Positions 47,040 through 59,229 of a stretch of 64,000 bases of DNA are shown here, in pieces (the first letter of the stretch is position 1; each line of letters opens with the position of its first letter). The DNA is from Cenococcum geophilum 1.58. Taxonomy: Eukaryota > Ascomycota > Dothideomycetes > Gloniales > Gloniaceae. The notes under the pieces were generated by a model. That model ran no database searches. It saw only the letters and a list, made by a program, of their open reading frames with translations, and was not told the origin of the DNA. The stretch covers positions 435,475 through 499,474 of the forward strand of contig KV748250.1 of the NCBI GenBank assembly GCA_001692895.1. Direction: 5' to 3'. A program made the translations under genes and the position numbers.

Positions 47040-49656
47040 GAACCCTCGCCAGGGGTCCGCCACCTATCTATTATATAGTACAACTACGGCAATATAAACT
47101 ACCGTCTCGCTAGGCCCTTACTAAACAGCCTAGACCTAGAGAAATACTACATCCTTACTATATAAGAGCCGTACTATAATGCCTATATATAATTAATATA
47201 CTACCCCTAAGGATTCTAGCTCCTATACGAACCAAAAGCGGCTATACGCGTATGCTTTATAATTAGTAAAGCTATTAGCCTATCCTTATAGTTATAGCAG
47301 GCAGTTAACCCAGATATTATAGTTATAACAATCTAGATATATAGGGGACCGGTATAGATTATTAATATATATAACCCTAGGGTCGAAGGGGTCCCATAAA
47401 TAGAGAATATTATATTAGTAATAAGCCTACTAGAAACCGAAGGCATAGAGTCTATCCTATTAGGAGATATAAACCTCTACCACCCGCAGTAGGGGGGTAT
47501 CTATATTGCTGCTAAACGATAGGCAGAGTACCTACTAAGAGCTATAGATATCTGGGGCCTTAAGCTAGCCACCCCCCTAGGAGCAATTATATAGTAACAA
47601 GGCACCGCTAAAAGCATAATTGATCTTATATTTATAGACGAAGGCCTATACTAGAGACTTAAAAGATATAACCCTAAAGAAGAATGGGTACTTACTTTAG
47701 ACTATATCCCTATCCAGATACAGCTAGATCTAGATATTAAGGCGCAACTAAATAGCAAAAGATACGTAATAAGAAAGCTTAAGATAAATAGCTTCCTTAA
47801 TACAATTAAATAACAACTTTAAGACCTAGAAGAAATCCACCCAGTACTAAACAAGCGAGGCTTATTAGCTACCCCTAAGGAAATCGACCGAAGACTAGAA
47901 AGGATCTAGGCAGCAATTAAAAACGGGTTAAAAGAGCACTGCCCGGTCTTAAAACCAGGCCCCTACACGCGACACGTATAGTCCGCATAATGCGCGGTTC
48001 TTATCGCCAGCTAATAACAAGCAAGAAGGAGATATATAAGCAGCTATAACCCTAAAGATAAGAGACGATATAAAGATATAAGAAACCAGTTAAAGAATAC
48101 CCTAAAAAAAGAAGTAAGGAATAACTAGAGACGGTTTATAAACGAGTATACTTTTAACCCAAGCCTCCCTTATAATAAGGGCCTCTAGGCTATAGTAAGG
48201 TAGGTAAAGAAAAAGGTAGGGCGTCTAGTAGAAGACCTATACCTCCTACCCCTATAAAGAGCGGGGGAGTTATAGGCTACTAGTAACAATAATAAGAAGG
48301 CAAAGATCCTTATAGAAAGGTTCTTCCCCTATCCAGCTTTAGTAGACCTTAATAATATTACGGGTAAAACACCGGTAACCCGCCTACGGGTTAACAGCGA
48401 TATAATAACAGAGGAAATGGCTAGAACTATTAGCCGCCTATTAAATAATATAGCACTAAAACTAGATAGGATACTAAATAAGGCCCTAAAGACCTATAGA
48501 CTACTTATAGCACCCTGGCTTATAGATATAGCTAGAGCATACTTTACTATAGGCTACTACCCGCGACTTAGAAGATCTATAATAACGGTTGTCCTATAAA
48601 AAGAAGGTAAAGTAAACTACTTAATCCCAGGAAGCTACCGCCCTATTGCCTTAGAAAATACCCTTAGTAAGATCCTAGAAAGGGTAATAGCGGACTATAT
48701 AGCAGATACGGCTAAGGAATACGCCCTACTACTATAAAGTTAAATAGGGGCAAGAAAGAACCGCTTAACACTATCAACTCTTACATTACTCGCCACCATC
48801 ATTAAATCTACATAGGCGATGCGAAGGGACTTTGTAGTATCAATACTTAGCCTAGATATTAGTGGTGCCTATAATAACATACCCTACAAGCGCCTCCTAT
48901 ATATCCTTAGGGCAAAGGGCTTCCCAGAATAGATTATATAATTTATTTAAGGGTTTATAGGCTAGAAAGAAATATTACTAGTCTTTAGCGGATACTAGAG
49001 CCCCCCTATTATAGTTGCAATAAAAATACTATAAGGATTACCCCTCTCGCCTATACTCTTCCTCTTCTTTATAAGTAACCTTCTTAACTCCTTTAAGAAA
49101 GGGGCAACCTAGGGGATAGGCTTTATTAATAATACAAACCTAATTATATATAGGCCATTAGCCGTAAAAAACTATAGAATACTAGAGAAAGCCTATAACA
49201 CCTATATAGAATAGGCAAGACGATATAGAGTCCAATTCTTACCAGAGAAATACTAGCTAATCTATTTTATAAGAAAACGTAACCAATCTATAGATCTCTA
49301 GCATATAATCTATATTTAAGGCTTTAGGGGCTAACTAGTTTAAGGCCTAAGGGTATTAGGAGTATAGGTAGATAGTAAACTCTAATAGAGCGTATATGCG
49401 TTATAAGCGGCCCGTAAGGGCTAAGCACAATACGCCGCAATATCTAAGATTGTTAATTCTATATAGGGTCCATACTTCTAGAGGTTACGCCTACTATATA
49501 TAGTAGTTATCCGGCCAACTATAATATATAGATCCAGTATCTAGGCTATAGGAGAAATCGAGAAAGGCCCCCCTAAATTACTCCTTAAACCACTCTAAAA
49601 GGTCTAATTAGCCTACCTCTAGAGTATTATAGGCGGGTATAAGCAAACGGCTACAG
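47040..49656 (+). pseudogene. L2 ORF2, part 1: AP endonuclease and reverse transcriptase
   Basis: The endonuclease starts near 47065. GDINLYHP at about 47467 is the metal-site motif (GDxNxHH in relatives). SIIDLIF follows near 47617, and LDYIPI near 47698 corresponds to SDHxPI with His changed to Tyr. RT has GSYRPIALENTLSKILER near 48630, SLDISGAYNNI near 48850 (catalytic Asp of motif A present), GLPLSPILF near 49035 and FINNTNLIIY near 49122, where the YADD Asp pair has become Asn. The short open stretch 48417-48599 is part of this frame. It breaks at 49656 inside GYKQTATV, where the TSD TACAG precedes G8. Confidence 0.88.
49652..49656. repeat. TSD of G8, left copy (TACAG)
   Basis: Identical to 55581-55585; the reading of L2 ORF2 (GYKQTATV to ALKKEANIPPL) resumes across the join. 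Confidence 0.93.
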
Positions 49657-50026
49657 TGTAAGGGCGCGAAGAGGCTTTAGGGAAGATTCGAAGGAACAAT
49701 ATAAATTCTATCTAAATCTATAAGTATATAGCTCTTACAGAGTACAAGACGTTGCGTAAGGAAGAGAAAGGAATATAGGAAACGTATAACTAAATATTTA
49801 AGGTCTTAGCAGCAGACGCGTAGGCATAAGCCCACGCGGATTTCAATAGGTTTTAACTAAATTCCATTACAATAGTGGAATTTAGTGGAATTTAATCGAG
49901 TTGGCGGAATTTAGCAGAATTTAATCAACTTAGCAGAATTTAGCAGAATTTAATTAAAGCGTTAGAATTTATCTGTTAAGTGTTTTACTAAGACATTCCT
50001 ACTATAACTGGGCTAGTCCCGTTACA
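49657..50026 (-). repeat. G8 3' LTR with internal tandem repeats
   Basis: Plus-strand ends TGTAAGGGCGCG and GTCCCGTTACA, both TG/CA intact. Positions about 49868-49970 hold tandem GGAATTTAG(T/C)-type units with period near 12 and a higher-order period near 30. Confidence 0.93.
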
Positions 50027-50159
50027 GTACCCCCCCCCTTTAGCCAAAGGTCCAAAACAATTTAAATTAGTTAAGAATTTATAACTTATCGCGTTATAAG
50101 CGTCGTAATATATTTTAAGTTCTTTTCAATTTTAAGTTTCCTACTATCGTGTTCCATGT

Positions 50160-53100
50160 CTTCGTGTTAGGTGGCAGTCATTTACCTTTATATCGTGTCT
50201 ATCCAGCTAGAGTAGGCCGCAAAGGATAGTCTTCGTGGAATTCTTTTACTAGGGAAGGCGCGTCGGCCTTAATCTGTTCATAGGTTTCCTAGGTTCGTGT
50301 TTTATATCCTTCCCACTTAATAAGAAGTTTAAATTATTTAGATCGTGTTTTCTATTATATATTATTAATTGAGTTAATAAAGTAAGAACCGTTACCGTTA
50401 TTAATAATTACGGGAGGTAGCGGCGGCACTTCGCGAGTTATAGGATTATGTTTTAAAGGTTGCAATAAGCTTACGTAAAACGTCAGGTATATTTTTATCT
50501 TAGTTGGCAGTTTAAGCTTATAGGCGTACGGGCTTAGTTTCTTCTTAATTCGGTACAGGCCTATAAACTTCTAATTAAGTTTCTTTAAGGGCCGTTAAGT
50601 CTTTAGGTTTCGTATATTTAGGTAGGTTATATCACCTTCCTTAAAGTCCTATCCGGGAGCTTATCCTTTATTCGCATGCCATTCCTATAACATTTAAGCG
50701 TACGTTAATTTACTTTATAATAGTTCCGTTAACTGCTTTATTTAATCGGCGAAGTTATATACGTTAATTAACTAGATCCGTTTAATTATGGGTCCTATTA
50801 TATTAATTTTGGGTTATAGTTTAAATCCAAGTTAAGGGTCTTATCCGTAGGTCGCGTAGAACGGCGTTACGCCTATTAATACGTTTATTGTATTATTCGC
50901 GGTAAACTTAGCTAAAGGCAGCCATTTTTCCCAGTTGTCTTATAGGTAGGAGCAGTACATTTATAGGTATTATTCTATAATCGTGTTCGCAATTTCGGTT
51001 TAACTATCTATCTCCGGATAAAATGCGGTCGAGAGTTGTGTTTAAATACTTAACCGTTTATATAGAGCTTACTAGAAGTCTAAAATAAACTGGCTTCTAC
51101 GGTTAGATATTATTAAGTTAGGAAGTCCGTATAGCTTAAAGACGTGCTTAACGAAACATTTGGCTACTAATATTGTATTAATTAAGTCTATAGGGATTAT
51201 ATGTTATATTTTAGTGAGGCGGTCAACAACTACTATAATATTCGTAAACCTATTACTATTAGGCAAGTCGACTATAAAGTCAATTAAGATATCGCGCCAT
51301 CTTTATATCGGAATTAGTAGCAGTTAAAGTACTCCTTACTTCTTTACATAAGAGGTCTTTCCACGTACGCACATTCTGCATACTCGAACGTATTTTTATA
51401 TATAGTCGTGCATTATAGGCTAGTAATATACTCGTTAAACAATCTTATAAGTCTTCGCACGGCTAGGATATCCTACTATAGGGAAGTCGTGTACAAATTT
51501 AAGTATCTTAAATTGTAAAGGTTTGGAATTCGGAACTACCATCTTCTATTAATAGTATAATCGGTTATTTCGAATCTCGTATTTAGCAAGTATAATATCC
51601 TTATATTATCGTTTTCCTATTTAAATTGCTTTTATTACATCTATTATCTATATATTATTCTTATATTCGTATTCTATTAGCTTATCGATTTCTATTTCCC
51701 ATTTATTAACTTCTAATTTATTTTTATTAAGTTCCGTATCTAGGAATATAGGATATAGTTTCTTAAAACGTTTAGAAGGCAGTAAGATCCGTAATTAATT
51801 TATAATCCGTTTATCCGAAGCGTTTATAGGTAAGTCCTATAATTATTATATTAATGCGTTAGGCTTTTAATTAAGTTTGCCCGGTCGGTACGTAATCTTA
51901 AAGTTAAATCGTAAGAGGTATTCGGCCTAACGAATTTGGCGCTACGTTAATTGCTTTATAGTTATAAAGTACTATAGATTCTTATAGTCTGTTAATACGC
52001 GTATTAGGAATAACAATCCTTTAAGTTTGGGACGCTATTATTTAAAGCATCTAACGATCGTAAGCAGTTCCTTATTATATATCTTATAGTTTAATTCGGC
52101 AGGGGCGAGTTTCCGGGAGAGAAAGGCTACTAGACGTAGTTCGCCATTCTTGTTATATTGCGATAACACTCCCCCTAGCGCATAATCTAACGAGTCCGTT
52201 TTAACAATACATTTAAGGTCAGGGTCGAAGTAAGCGAGGATCGGAGCAGTTATAAAGCGATGTTTTAAGTTCTTAAAAGCTCGTTCGCATCTAGCGGTCT
52301 ATTTAAATTTTACGTTCTTCTTTATTAGGTTTACTAACGGCTAAGCAATTTCTAAGAAGTAGTTAATAAATCGTTAATAGAAATTTACAAATCCTAGAAA
52401 TCCTTAAATATCCCATATATTGCTAGGGCTTTCCTAGTTTACGATTACAGCGACTTTCTTAGGGTCCATTTTAATTCCGTCGCGGGATATAATTAAGCCT
52501 AAGTATATAACCTCGGACGCGTAGAACTTATATTTCTTAATATCGCATTATAGGCCCGTATCTCGTAAGCGTTCAAGGACCATTCTAACGTGTTTCCAAT
52601 ATTTAGAAAGCGAGGACAAGTAGATTAAGATATCGTTAATATACGCGGTAACAAATATATTAAGGAATTCACGAAGTGTATTATTAACGTATTACTAAAA
52701 CGTACTAGGACCGTTCTTTACGCTAAATAGCATTACTAAGTATTTAAAGAGTCCCTATTATGTACGAAAAGCTATATACTTCTTATCTCCTTTACGTATA
52801 CAAATTTTATTAAAGGCAGCAATTATATTAAGCTTCGTAAAGTACCGTGCCTTCGCCAATTAGTTAAGCGTCTCTTAAATTAAGGAAATCGAATATCGGT
52901 TTTAAATTGTAATTGCGTTTAGAGCTTAATAATTAATATAGAATCTTAAGCCTCCTCCTAGCTTTTTAATAAATAGTATAGGTAAGGCGAATAGAGATTA
53001 ACTAGGGCGAATAAATCCTTTTTCTAGATGCTCATTAAGGTATTATCGCATTATAAGCAGTTCTTCTTATAATATACTATATAGCGGACCAAACTTTAGT

Positions 53101-53850
53101 GTTATACCAGGCTTAAGTTCTATCTTAAAATTATACTTCTCTTAGTGCAGGGCTAGTTAGTCTATAAATCGTTTTTTAAACTTATTAATTAGGTCGTGGT
53201 ACTCTTTAGATATAAAAGGTTAAAGATTAGGATACTATTTCGGTTCCAGTACTTTTTTAATATCTTCTATAGTTATAGCAAAGATTTTATAATCTCGTCT
53301 TTTTGCTAATAAGATAAAAGGCGCGGCCTGTATTATATAAATTTCAAGAGGTTTCGACGTAATATCTTCGCATTCTTTACCACAATCGGCAGTCGTAGGT
53401 TTATCGTGTTGGTTCGAGGTTCGTGGTAAGGGTAATTCATATTATATTAAATTCGAATAGTTGTATATATATTCGTAGGGCAAATAGTTTTTTAAGCAAT
53501 AACTTCGGCAGTAGGTTATATAGAACTTTAGTGTTTCTTTAACCCAGCTAATTAAAGGGTCGTGTCGTTTTAGCCATCCGTATCCAAGTATAACTTTATA
53601 TTACTTTAAGGGTGTTATAAATAGGGAGATGTATTTAAGGTGTTCGCCCATCTACATTTTTACTAGGGCGTAGTGCGTTATTTTACTATATATTGAGGGT
53701 TTACTATTAAAGCCTCGTAGGCCTTAGGGCTCGTCAAGTTTCTTTAAATTTAGGCGTCGAGTTTTTACATAGTTCGTGTCGATAAAGCCCATACTAGTGG
53801 CTCCGCTGTCTATAAGGATTTATACTTCCTTCCATTTTCCAAGTGTTTAA
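50160..53850 (-). pseudogene. G8 pol: protease, RT, RNase H, integrase, chromodomain
   Basis: Minus strand downwards. The protease site DSGA at 53799-53810 is intact (ILIDSGATSMGFID). RT: FIKKLGGGLRFYINY near 52950, FTKLNIIAAFNKI near 52820, catalytic box YIND at 52627-52650 (Asp to Asn). RNase H: VKTDSLDYALGGVLSQ near 52160-52210, LVAFLSRKL near 52120. Integrase: VRVCRMC zinc pair near 51390, DFIVDLP near 51270, IISNRRSQF near 51110 and TEIANTIIE near 50990. A chromodomain of the form FKLLIKWEGYKTRT near 50290-50340 keeps its Trp. Typical single-frame Ty3/gypsy pol with about 20-30 stops. Confidence 0.9.
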
Positions 53851-55147
53851 ATTTTGCTAAGTACATTAAGGGAATCGTGTCGTGTATTAGCGCTAGAAGA
53901 GCCTAGACACTTATACTCTTCCACTTTTTATCCTAAGGCGCGACTTAGCCTTAGGACGATTCGTTTTCCAAGTTAACCAAGGGTAAGGTACTTTATGGCG
54001 TCCGAGTACGATTTATAGATTGGGTATAATTTAAGGAACGAGTACGGCTTGAAGAAAGGGTATAATTCGAGGATTAGGTACGACTTAAGGATCGGGAGGA
54101 ATTACGGCGGACTTTTTCAAAAGGGTAAGTTCGGTAGTGTCTTTAAATATATCCTTTTTTACCGCATCCAAAGCATTCTCCATTTATAGCTCGAGTTCTT
54201 CATTCGTCGGTTCCTAAGGGTGTATAGGATTAAGCGGCATCGAGGTCCATAGGGTCGTAGGTAGGACTTTTAGGTCTTAGAGAAGGGTCGCGTTTCGGGG
54301 TATATACCGGTTTCGTAGAGTTTTAAACGCGAGGTGTAGTTGGCTTTAGAGAACAAGTCTGTTTATTATATCAAAGGTCTTTATTAATTTGTTAACATAT
54401 TATAGCGAACTTAGCTAAGTCTTTTAGCAGATCCCTACCTACTAACTAGGCTCTAATTTCGTCCAAAATAGCTTATTAAAGAGTAGCGACTCTAGCGGCT
54501 TTATTCCAATCTAGTTTACTAACAAGGCCTAAAAATTCTAAAAAGAAGCTAGTAAATTCTCGGTTCCGTTATCGTAGGGTTTTAAGCTTAGTAACAGCTA
54601 TATATTCGCGGCTGGCGTTATTATACGTTCGTTCTAATAGAGAGATAAAGGTTTCAAAATTAATAAAGGTGCCGTTACGGAAGAATGGATCTATAGTATA
54701 TGCAGCGTCTTTACTTAAATAAGACATTCCGTAGCTAACCTTGCTAGCTTTAGTAGGGTATCGGTTATAGTTTATTAAGAGTTTAAGACGGAGCTTAGTT
54801 ATAAAGGGATGTAGGTTATTTTAGTTTCTATTAAATATTAGGGGATTGGGGAGCTTTTTAGATTTTATAGTAGGTACTAGGTTCGCTATAGGTGTAGGTT
54901 AAGCTACCGTTACTAGTTTAGTGTTTATATTTAACGGGTTAGGTTTAGGTACCGTTATTTTAATCTTATTTATAGGTGTTGCTATTAGGGTCTATAACGT
55001 AAATGCCTTATTACAGAGTTCTTTACGGAGTACTTCTATTAATTACTAGTGCTAGACTTCCAGTGCAGCCCGCTATTAAGCTAAGGCGTCCGTAAAGGCT
55101 TATTACATTATAGTTAACTGTTCCCTAACTAGGGTTATAATACTCAT
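53850..55147 (-). pseudogene. G8 gag
   Basis: ATG at 55147-55145 (minus) starts MSIITLVREQLTIM, as in many fungal gypsy Gag proteins with an N-terminal helix. The capsid core near 54480-54700 reads FFRNGTFINFETFISLLERT, KLKTLRQRN-like (Gln to stop) and FLEFLGLVSKLDWN, the usual retrotransposon Gag pattern. A nucleocapsid knuckle is not clear, with only one Cys in the expected place near 53910. Gag probably formed one long ORF with pol. Confidence 0.78.
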
Positions 55148-55210
55148 AGTTATCGAAAGGGATTTAGGTTCGTTTACTATTTCAATAGTAGTTATTTTAA
55201 CGCAACATAA

Positions 55211-55580
55211 TATAAGGGCGCGAAGAGGCTTCAGGGAAGATTCGAAGGAATAATATAAATTCTATCTAAATCTATAGGTATATAGCTCTTGCAGAGTATA
55301 AGACGTTACGTAAGGAAGAGAAAGGAATATAGGAAACGTATAACTAAATATTTAAGGTCTTGGCAGCAGACGCGTGGGCATAAGCCTACGCGGATTTTAA
55401 TAGGTTTCGACCAAATTCCATTACGTTAGTGGAATTTAGTGAAATTTAATCGAGTTAGCGGAATTTGGCAGAATTTAATTAACTTGGTAGAATTTAGCAG
55501 AATTTAATCAAAGCGTCGGAATTTATCTGTTAAGTGTTTTACTAAGACATTCCTACTATAACTGGGCTAGTCCCGTTATA
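55211..55580 (-). repeat. G8 5' LTR
   Basis: 370 bp, begins TATAAGGGCGCG and ends GTCCCGTTATA on the plus strand. It repeats the tandem GGAATTTAG units at about 55423-55525. The first internal bases on the minus strand are TTATGTTGCGTT, not a TGG-type primer site. Confidence 0.93.
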
Positions 55581-56640
55581 TACAGCACTACTTAAAAAGG
55601 AAGCTAATATCCCCCCCCTATAATTATATATTAAAGCTACTATAATATAAAAGGTATAAAAGGAGCGTAACTCTAATATTATAAAGTATATTAAGACACG
55701 CCTAAACAAACTATGGAGGGACCCTAGGGTGCCCTATAGGAGAGGAAACTAAAAACCCTAAAGTAGGGAAGATATATTAGAGAAATAGGTAGAGAAAGCA
55801 GAAGTAGAATAGTACCACACTAGGGCCTAGGCCTATATAGAGGAGGAAGGGAGACGTATAAGAGGCTAGTAAAAACAATAGTAAAAAAGAGAAAGGGGCT
55901 AAAGCAAAGTATAAAAAAACGCTAGGAAACTATATACCGCAATACAATACTAGCTAGACTAACGCTAGAGAGGTATATAGGAGTTAAAGGTATAGAGGCT
56001 ATCTAAGGCAAGAGGAACCTAAGCCGTAGTATAGTTAACGCTATAGGGGTAAATACTCTAGGGCTCTAAGAAGGCCTAATAAAGGCAGAAAATATAATAG
56101 TAATACTCTTAAGAATAGGAATAATAGGACTAAAAGACTGGCTTTACTGGGTGGGTATCCTAGTAGGTAGCCCAAGGTATAAATACGGCTAGCTAAGATA
56201 GACACCAAAACACGTAATACTATTATACCCCTTACATACCAACTAAGAGGTAATACTGTTAGTAGCTAGTATAGAGAACTATAATATACTACTCTTAATA
56301 TAAAAAGGCCTTAAGGCGGTTACTTAGTAGCTTATTAGCTAAAATATACTAAACTAGTTCCGGGTTATAAAGGAAATAGTAATAAAGGGCAGAGGGGCGA
56401 GTAACGGGTGCCCCCTAATGACTCTACAGTAGTAGAGTAAAGTTTGCAATACTAGCGCGTCCGTAGGCTTATTACAGCAGCAGTAGTTCCTAAGGAGGTT
56501 AAAAAGTAAGGTAGTAGGAGCACTATAGGCAACTTGCAGGCGCCTCGCAGGCGAGTCCTAAAAGGTAGGGAGATAGATTATAGGGTTTTCTCCCCATATA
56601 TATATAAGGAGTAGTCCGCGTAGGCCTAATAGGGATCCAA
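55581..56640 (+). pseudogene. L2 ORF2, part 2: C-terminal region
   Basis: It continues ORF2 after G8: ALKKEANIPPL, then a helical linker (KTRLNKLWRDPR near 55690). Near 55960-56160 it reads LERYIGVKGIEAI and VILLRIGIIGLKDWLYWVGI, then YKYG...TPKHVILLYP at 56175-56230. In Tad1-like LINEs this place has C-x-CG...QTPxHVLxxCP; here the Cys codons have become Tyr. An RNase H domain, present in some relatives, is not recognisable. Confidence 0.78.
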
Positions 56641-56681
56641 ATCGGACGTTAAGCAATAAATTATTATTATATCTTTCTTAA

Positions 56682-58345
56682 AAGCCTAGTCCCTATATAT
56701 AGCATTGGCCTAGTAAATAGTATCAATTTAGGGCCATATAAGGTTCTCTATTATAATACTAATTTCTTTTATAAAGGAAGGGGTTAGGGGTAGGGATTCG
56801 GGCTAGATAAGCTATCTACTTTATATATTAAGCTATAAGCCTAAATAGGCCAGCTATTTCCTTTCTAAGATTATATTATAGCTTCCTAGGTCTATAATAA
56901 GAAAGGGGACATTATACTGCCTTCGCCCATTAATACAGAGGTAAATCCGCAAGATAGTTATAATAGGTAGTCCTATCCATCCGTTATACCCATAGATAGG
57001 GACCAGTTTAGGCAGTTCTTTAAGGGGTGTATTTAAAAAGGTAGCCAGCTTTACAGTATACTAGGTATCTATTAAGGCAAAGGTATTTACTCTAGAGTTA
57101 GCTAAAGTAGAGGTTAAAACTTAGTATCTATTGCGAAATAAAGTATAAGGGATAGTGCAGCTTCTTCTACCAACTAGCCGACCCAGATTAATATATAACA
57201 TATTAATTCCTTTTAACCCTAAAGAGGAGTCTTTCTTTAGGGTTCCTCTTTTTCTAACTCCTTACTATCCTCCTAGATTAATAGAACCTTGTCCGTTATT
57301 ACTTTTACTAGGCAGTCCTTTATAAAGTAGTCTTTTTAACCATATATAAAGCAAGCTCCTTAGTTACTAAGGGCCTATTTATAGGGGTCGCTATAGGTAG
57401 GGCGAGGGTGCGCTAGACCCGTAGTAGGGCTAACTGCGCGGCTAGTTGCTAGATTAATGGTGGGCCGTACGGCTAGTGCCGCTAATATTACAGGCCGTGC
57501 CGGAGCACTACGGGCCGTTCTTATAGTGCTTGCAGTCTGGTTTAAAGGGTTTTTTACTTTATACCGCTTGGCTTATACCTTAATTTAACGGAGGCCTTAA
57601 TTAATAGCTAGGCAGTGGTCCGTAAATACCTTTAGCATTTATATAGTAGTGAAAACTGGTAGTATAGCGCGCTATAGGTCTAGGGTAAGCTTGTTAAAGA
57701 GGTCTAGCATTAGGTCTTTATAGGGAATATAGGCTTAGCTAGCTAGGTATAGAAAGCGGGTCTAGAAGGCTAAAAAGGTCTCCGTTATTTTTATATTTAG
57801 GGCTTTATAATTAAGGTGGGCATTCTATACCTTAAAGGGGTCCTTATAAATAAAAGATAGGTAGTTAATTATCTCTTCTCTAGAGAGGAAGGGGTCTGCC
57901 GAGTCCTAGGCATATCGTAGACGTAGGTACGTCTATACGTCCCTACCGGTGCGGCCGAAGATATAGGCCATCTTAGCTCAAGTAGTAGGGAAGTAGTCCG
58001 CATTAACTTCAAGCTTATCTTATAGTTAAAGCTTCCAATTATTAAATATAGGGTTAGTTTCGTCTGCGAGCAATAGGGGATCCACAACTTTTGCGGACCG
58101 TAATAATGCCGACGCTATGCGTTAGGCTAGGGCCTTAAGGACCATAGCAAGCCTCTAGGTGTCTAATAACTTTTCACTAGGTATAAGGGGTATCTCTAGT
58201 TTTAAGCAGCTCTCAAAGTCGTTTAATTTCGGTATTAGCTACTATAAGTTCTTCCTAGGGGGTTAAAACATTAATTATTTCTTCGTCTAAGGTATTTGCG
58301 GGTCCTATAGCTACTTTACCTACTACTATATTTCATAGCATAGTA
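56682..58345 (-). pseudogene. G7 gag and protease
   Basis: Minus strand. Gag: PIFNNWKL near 58040, DYFPTTLARMAYIFGRTG near 57985-57950, DPFLSREEIINYLS near 57870, QTRFLYLAS near 57760, then a basic Ala/Pro/Thr-rich linker. The knuckle at 57312-57353 reads CFIYGQKDYFIKDC, with Cys2 and His now Tyr. The protease at 57061-57084 reads TFALIDT, then KLATFL and, near 56890, SYNIILGKEIAG, the expected flap and C-terminal pattern. The likely start is one of the ATGs near 58340. 58345-58539 is leader without recognised features. Confidence 0.82.
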
Positions 58346-58539
58346 AAAGGGGTATTAGGTAATTCTAGGTAATTTCTTTAGGGGTTCTAGTCTATGCGTG
58401 TCTTATAGGTCCTTTCCTTAGGGTTCTATCCTTTTCCTTTTAGTAATATCCTTAGGGTCCTATTCTATCCTATCCGTAGCCTTATAGATATATTTAAGTT
58501 CCTTCTTAGGAAGAGAGAGTAGTAACGAGCTTTGGATAA

Positions 58540-58782
58540 TATTAGCGACTTAGTTAATTAAGGCACGAGCACAGCAAGAGGGTCGCGCAAGCCTATACAA
58601 TTGGATTGTCTATAAACGAGGATCTAAAGCTAGAAAAAAGAAAAGGGAAGAACGGAAGCACCGCTCGGAGCTATATACAGTCCTCTGGTCACGTAATAGC
58701 AACTTACTATTACGTAACGGCAAGTCGCGGCAATCTACTATATTCTGCCCACTTTCTACTATATTCTACTAGTGCTGTAATA
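58540..58782 (-). repeat. G7 5' LTR
   Basis: 243 bp, plus-strand ends TATTAGCGACTT and GTGCTGTAATA, followed by the right TSD copy TAAGG and G6 integrase sequence. Confidence 0.92.
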
Positions 58783-58787
58783 TAAGG

Positions 58788-59215
58788 AGGGGGACAAAGT
58801 ATAGCTACTATACTAAAATTTTACAAGTAGATAACTAAGTAAGAAGTTAGATTACGTTAAACTAGGACTATTTAAAATCATAGTAAATTTTTTAAAAGTT
58901 ATATATAGACTTAACTTACTAGCAAAGATAAAGATCTACCTAGTATAGTATATTATAATACTAGAACTAGTATATAGAGATATTAAACTACTAGTATATA
59001 AAGTAGATATATACAGAGGCTAAGAAGAAGACGAATAGTCGGTTTTAAAGATTATTAGCTATAAGGATATTAATAATAAAATATAGTATAAAGTAAAGTA
59101 GATAGGCTATAATAAGACTACCTAAAAACTATTAAAGAACCTAAAAAACGCTATAGGAAAGGTATAGGAGTATTAGAAGAAAGTAGGTTAGATAATAAAG
59201 AATTGCTAAAGAAAG
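58788..59215 (+). pseudogene. G6 pol, part 2: integrase C-terminus and chromodomain
   Basis: It resumes with the GDKV segment and KLDYVKLGLFKI, then YRLNLLAKIKIYLV near 58905. The chromodomain near 59035-59170 reads VLKIISYKDINNKI, YKVK, IGYNKTT with Trp positions as TAG. It ends in a helical tail, as in the other copies. Confidence 0.88.
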
Positions 59216-59229
59216 AACTACCTAAGGGG

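Larger units (their letters stand above)
49657..55580 (-). mobile_element. G8: third chromovirus family, 370-bp LTRs, innermost insertion of the right tower
   Basis: A 5.9-kb minus-strand element with 370-bp LTRs (5' 55211-55580, 3' 49657-50026) and perfect TSD TACAG. Gag, protease, RT, RNase H, integrase and chromodomain are read continuously on the minus strand without nested insertions. Stops occur at Gln/Trp positions. A polypurine tract (AAAGGGGGGGGG on the minus strand) adjoins the 3' LTR at 50027-50043. Confidence 0.93.
45189..56667 (+). mobile_element. L2: Tad1-like LINE inserted in G7, split by G8
   Basis: Plus-strand non-LTR retrotransposon with 14-bp TSDs. Its own sequence is 45189-49656 and 55581-56667, about 5.5 kb. 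It has a 5' leader of about 550 bp, richer in GC than the surroundings, ORF1 with Gag-like domain and knuckles, and ORF2 with AP-type endonuclease, RT and the C-terminal Cys/His motif of Tad elements. The 3' end is A/T-rich (AAGCAATAAATTATTAT) rather than a pure poly(A). It looks full length. Confidence 0.88.
41373..58782 (-). mobile_element. G7: second chromovirus family, 243-bp LTRs, inserted in G6
   Basis: Minus-strand element. LTRs are 58540-58782 (5') and 41373-41615 (3'), both 243 bp, with TSD TAAGG. Its own sequence is 41373-45174 and 56682-58782; LINE L2 lies in between. Gag with an RT-type CCHC knuckle, protease, RT, RNase H, integrase and chromodomain are all readable. Protein sequence is unlike G1-G6 apart from shared motifs. 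The density of stops is lower than in G2-G4, so it was less exhaustively mutated. Confidence 0.92.

Noticed and set aside
57869-58087. Minus-strand open frame of 72 codons
   Set aside because: Wrong frame; G7 gag in a neighbouring frame of the same strand reads PIFNNWKL, DYFPTTLARMAYIF and further capsid motifs.
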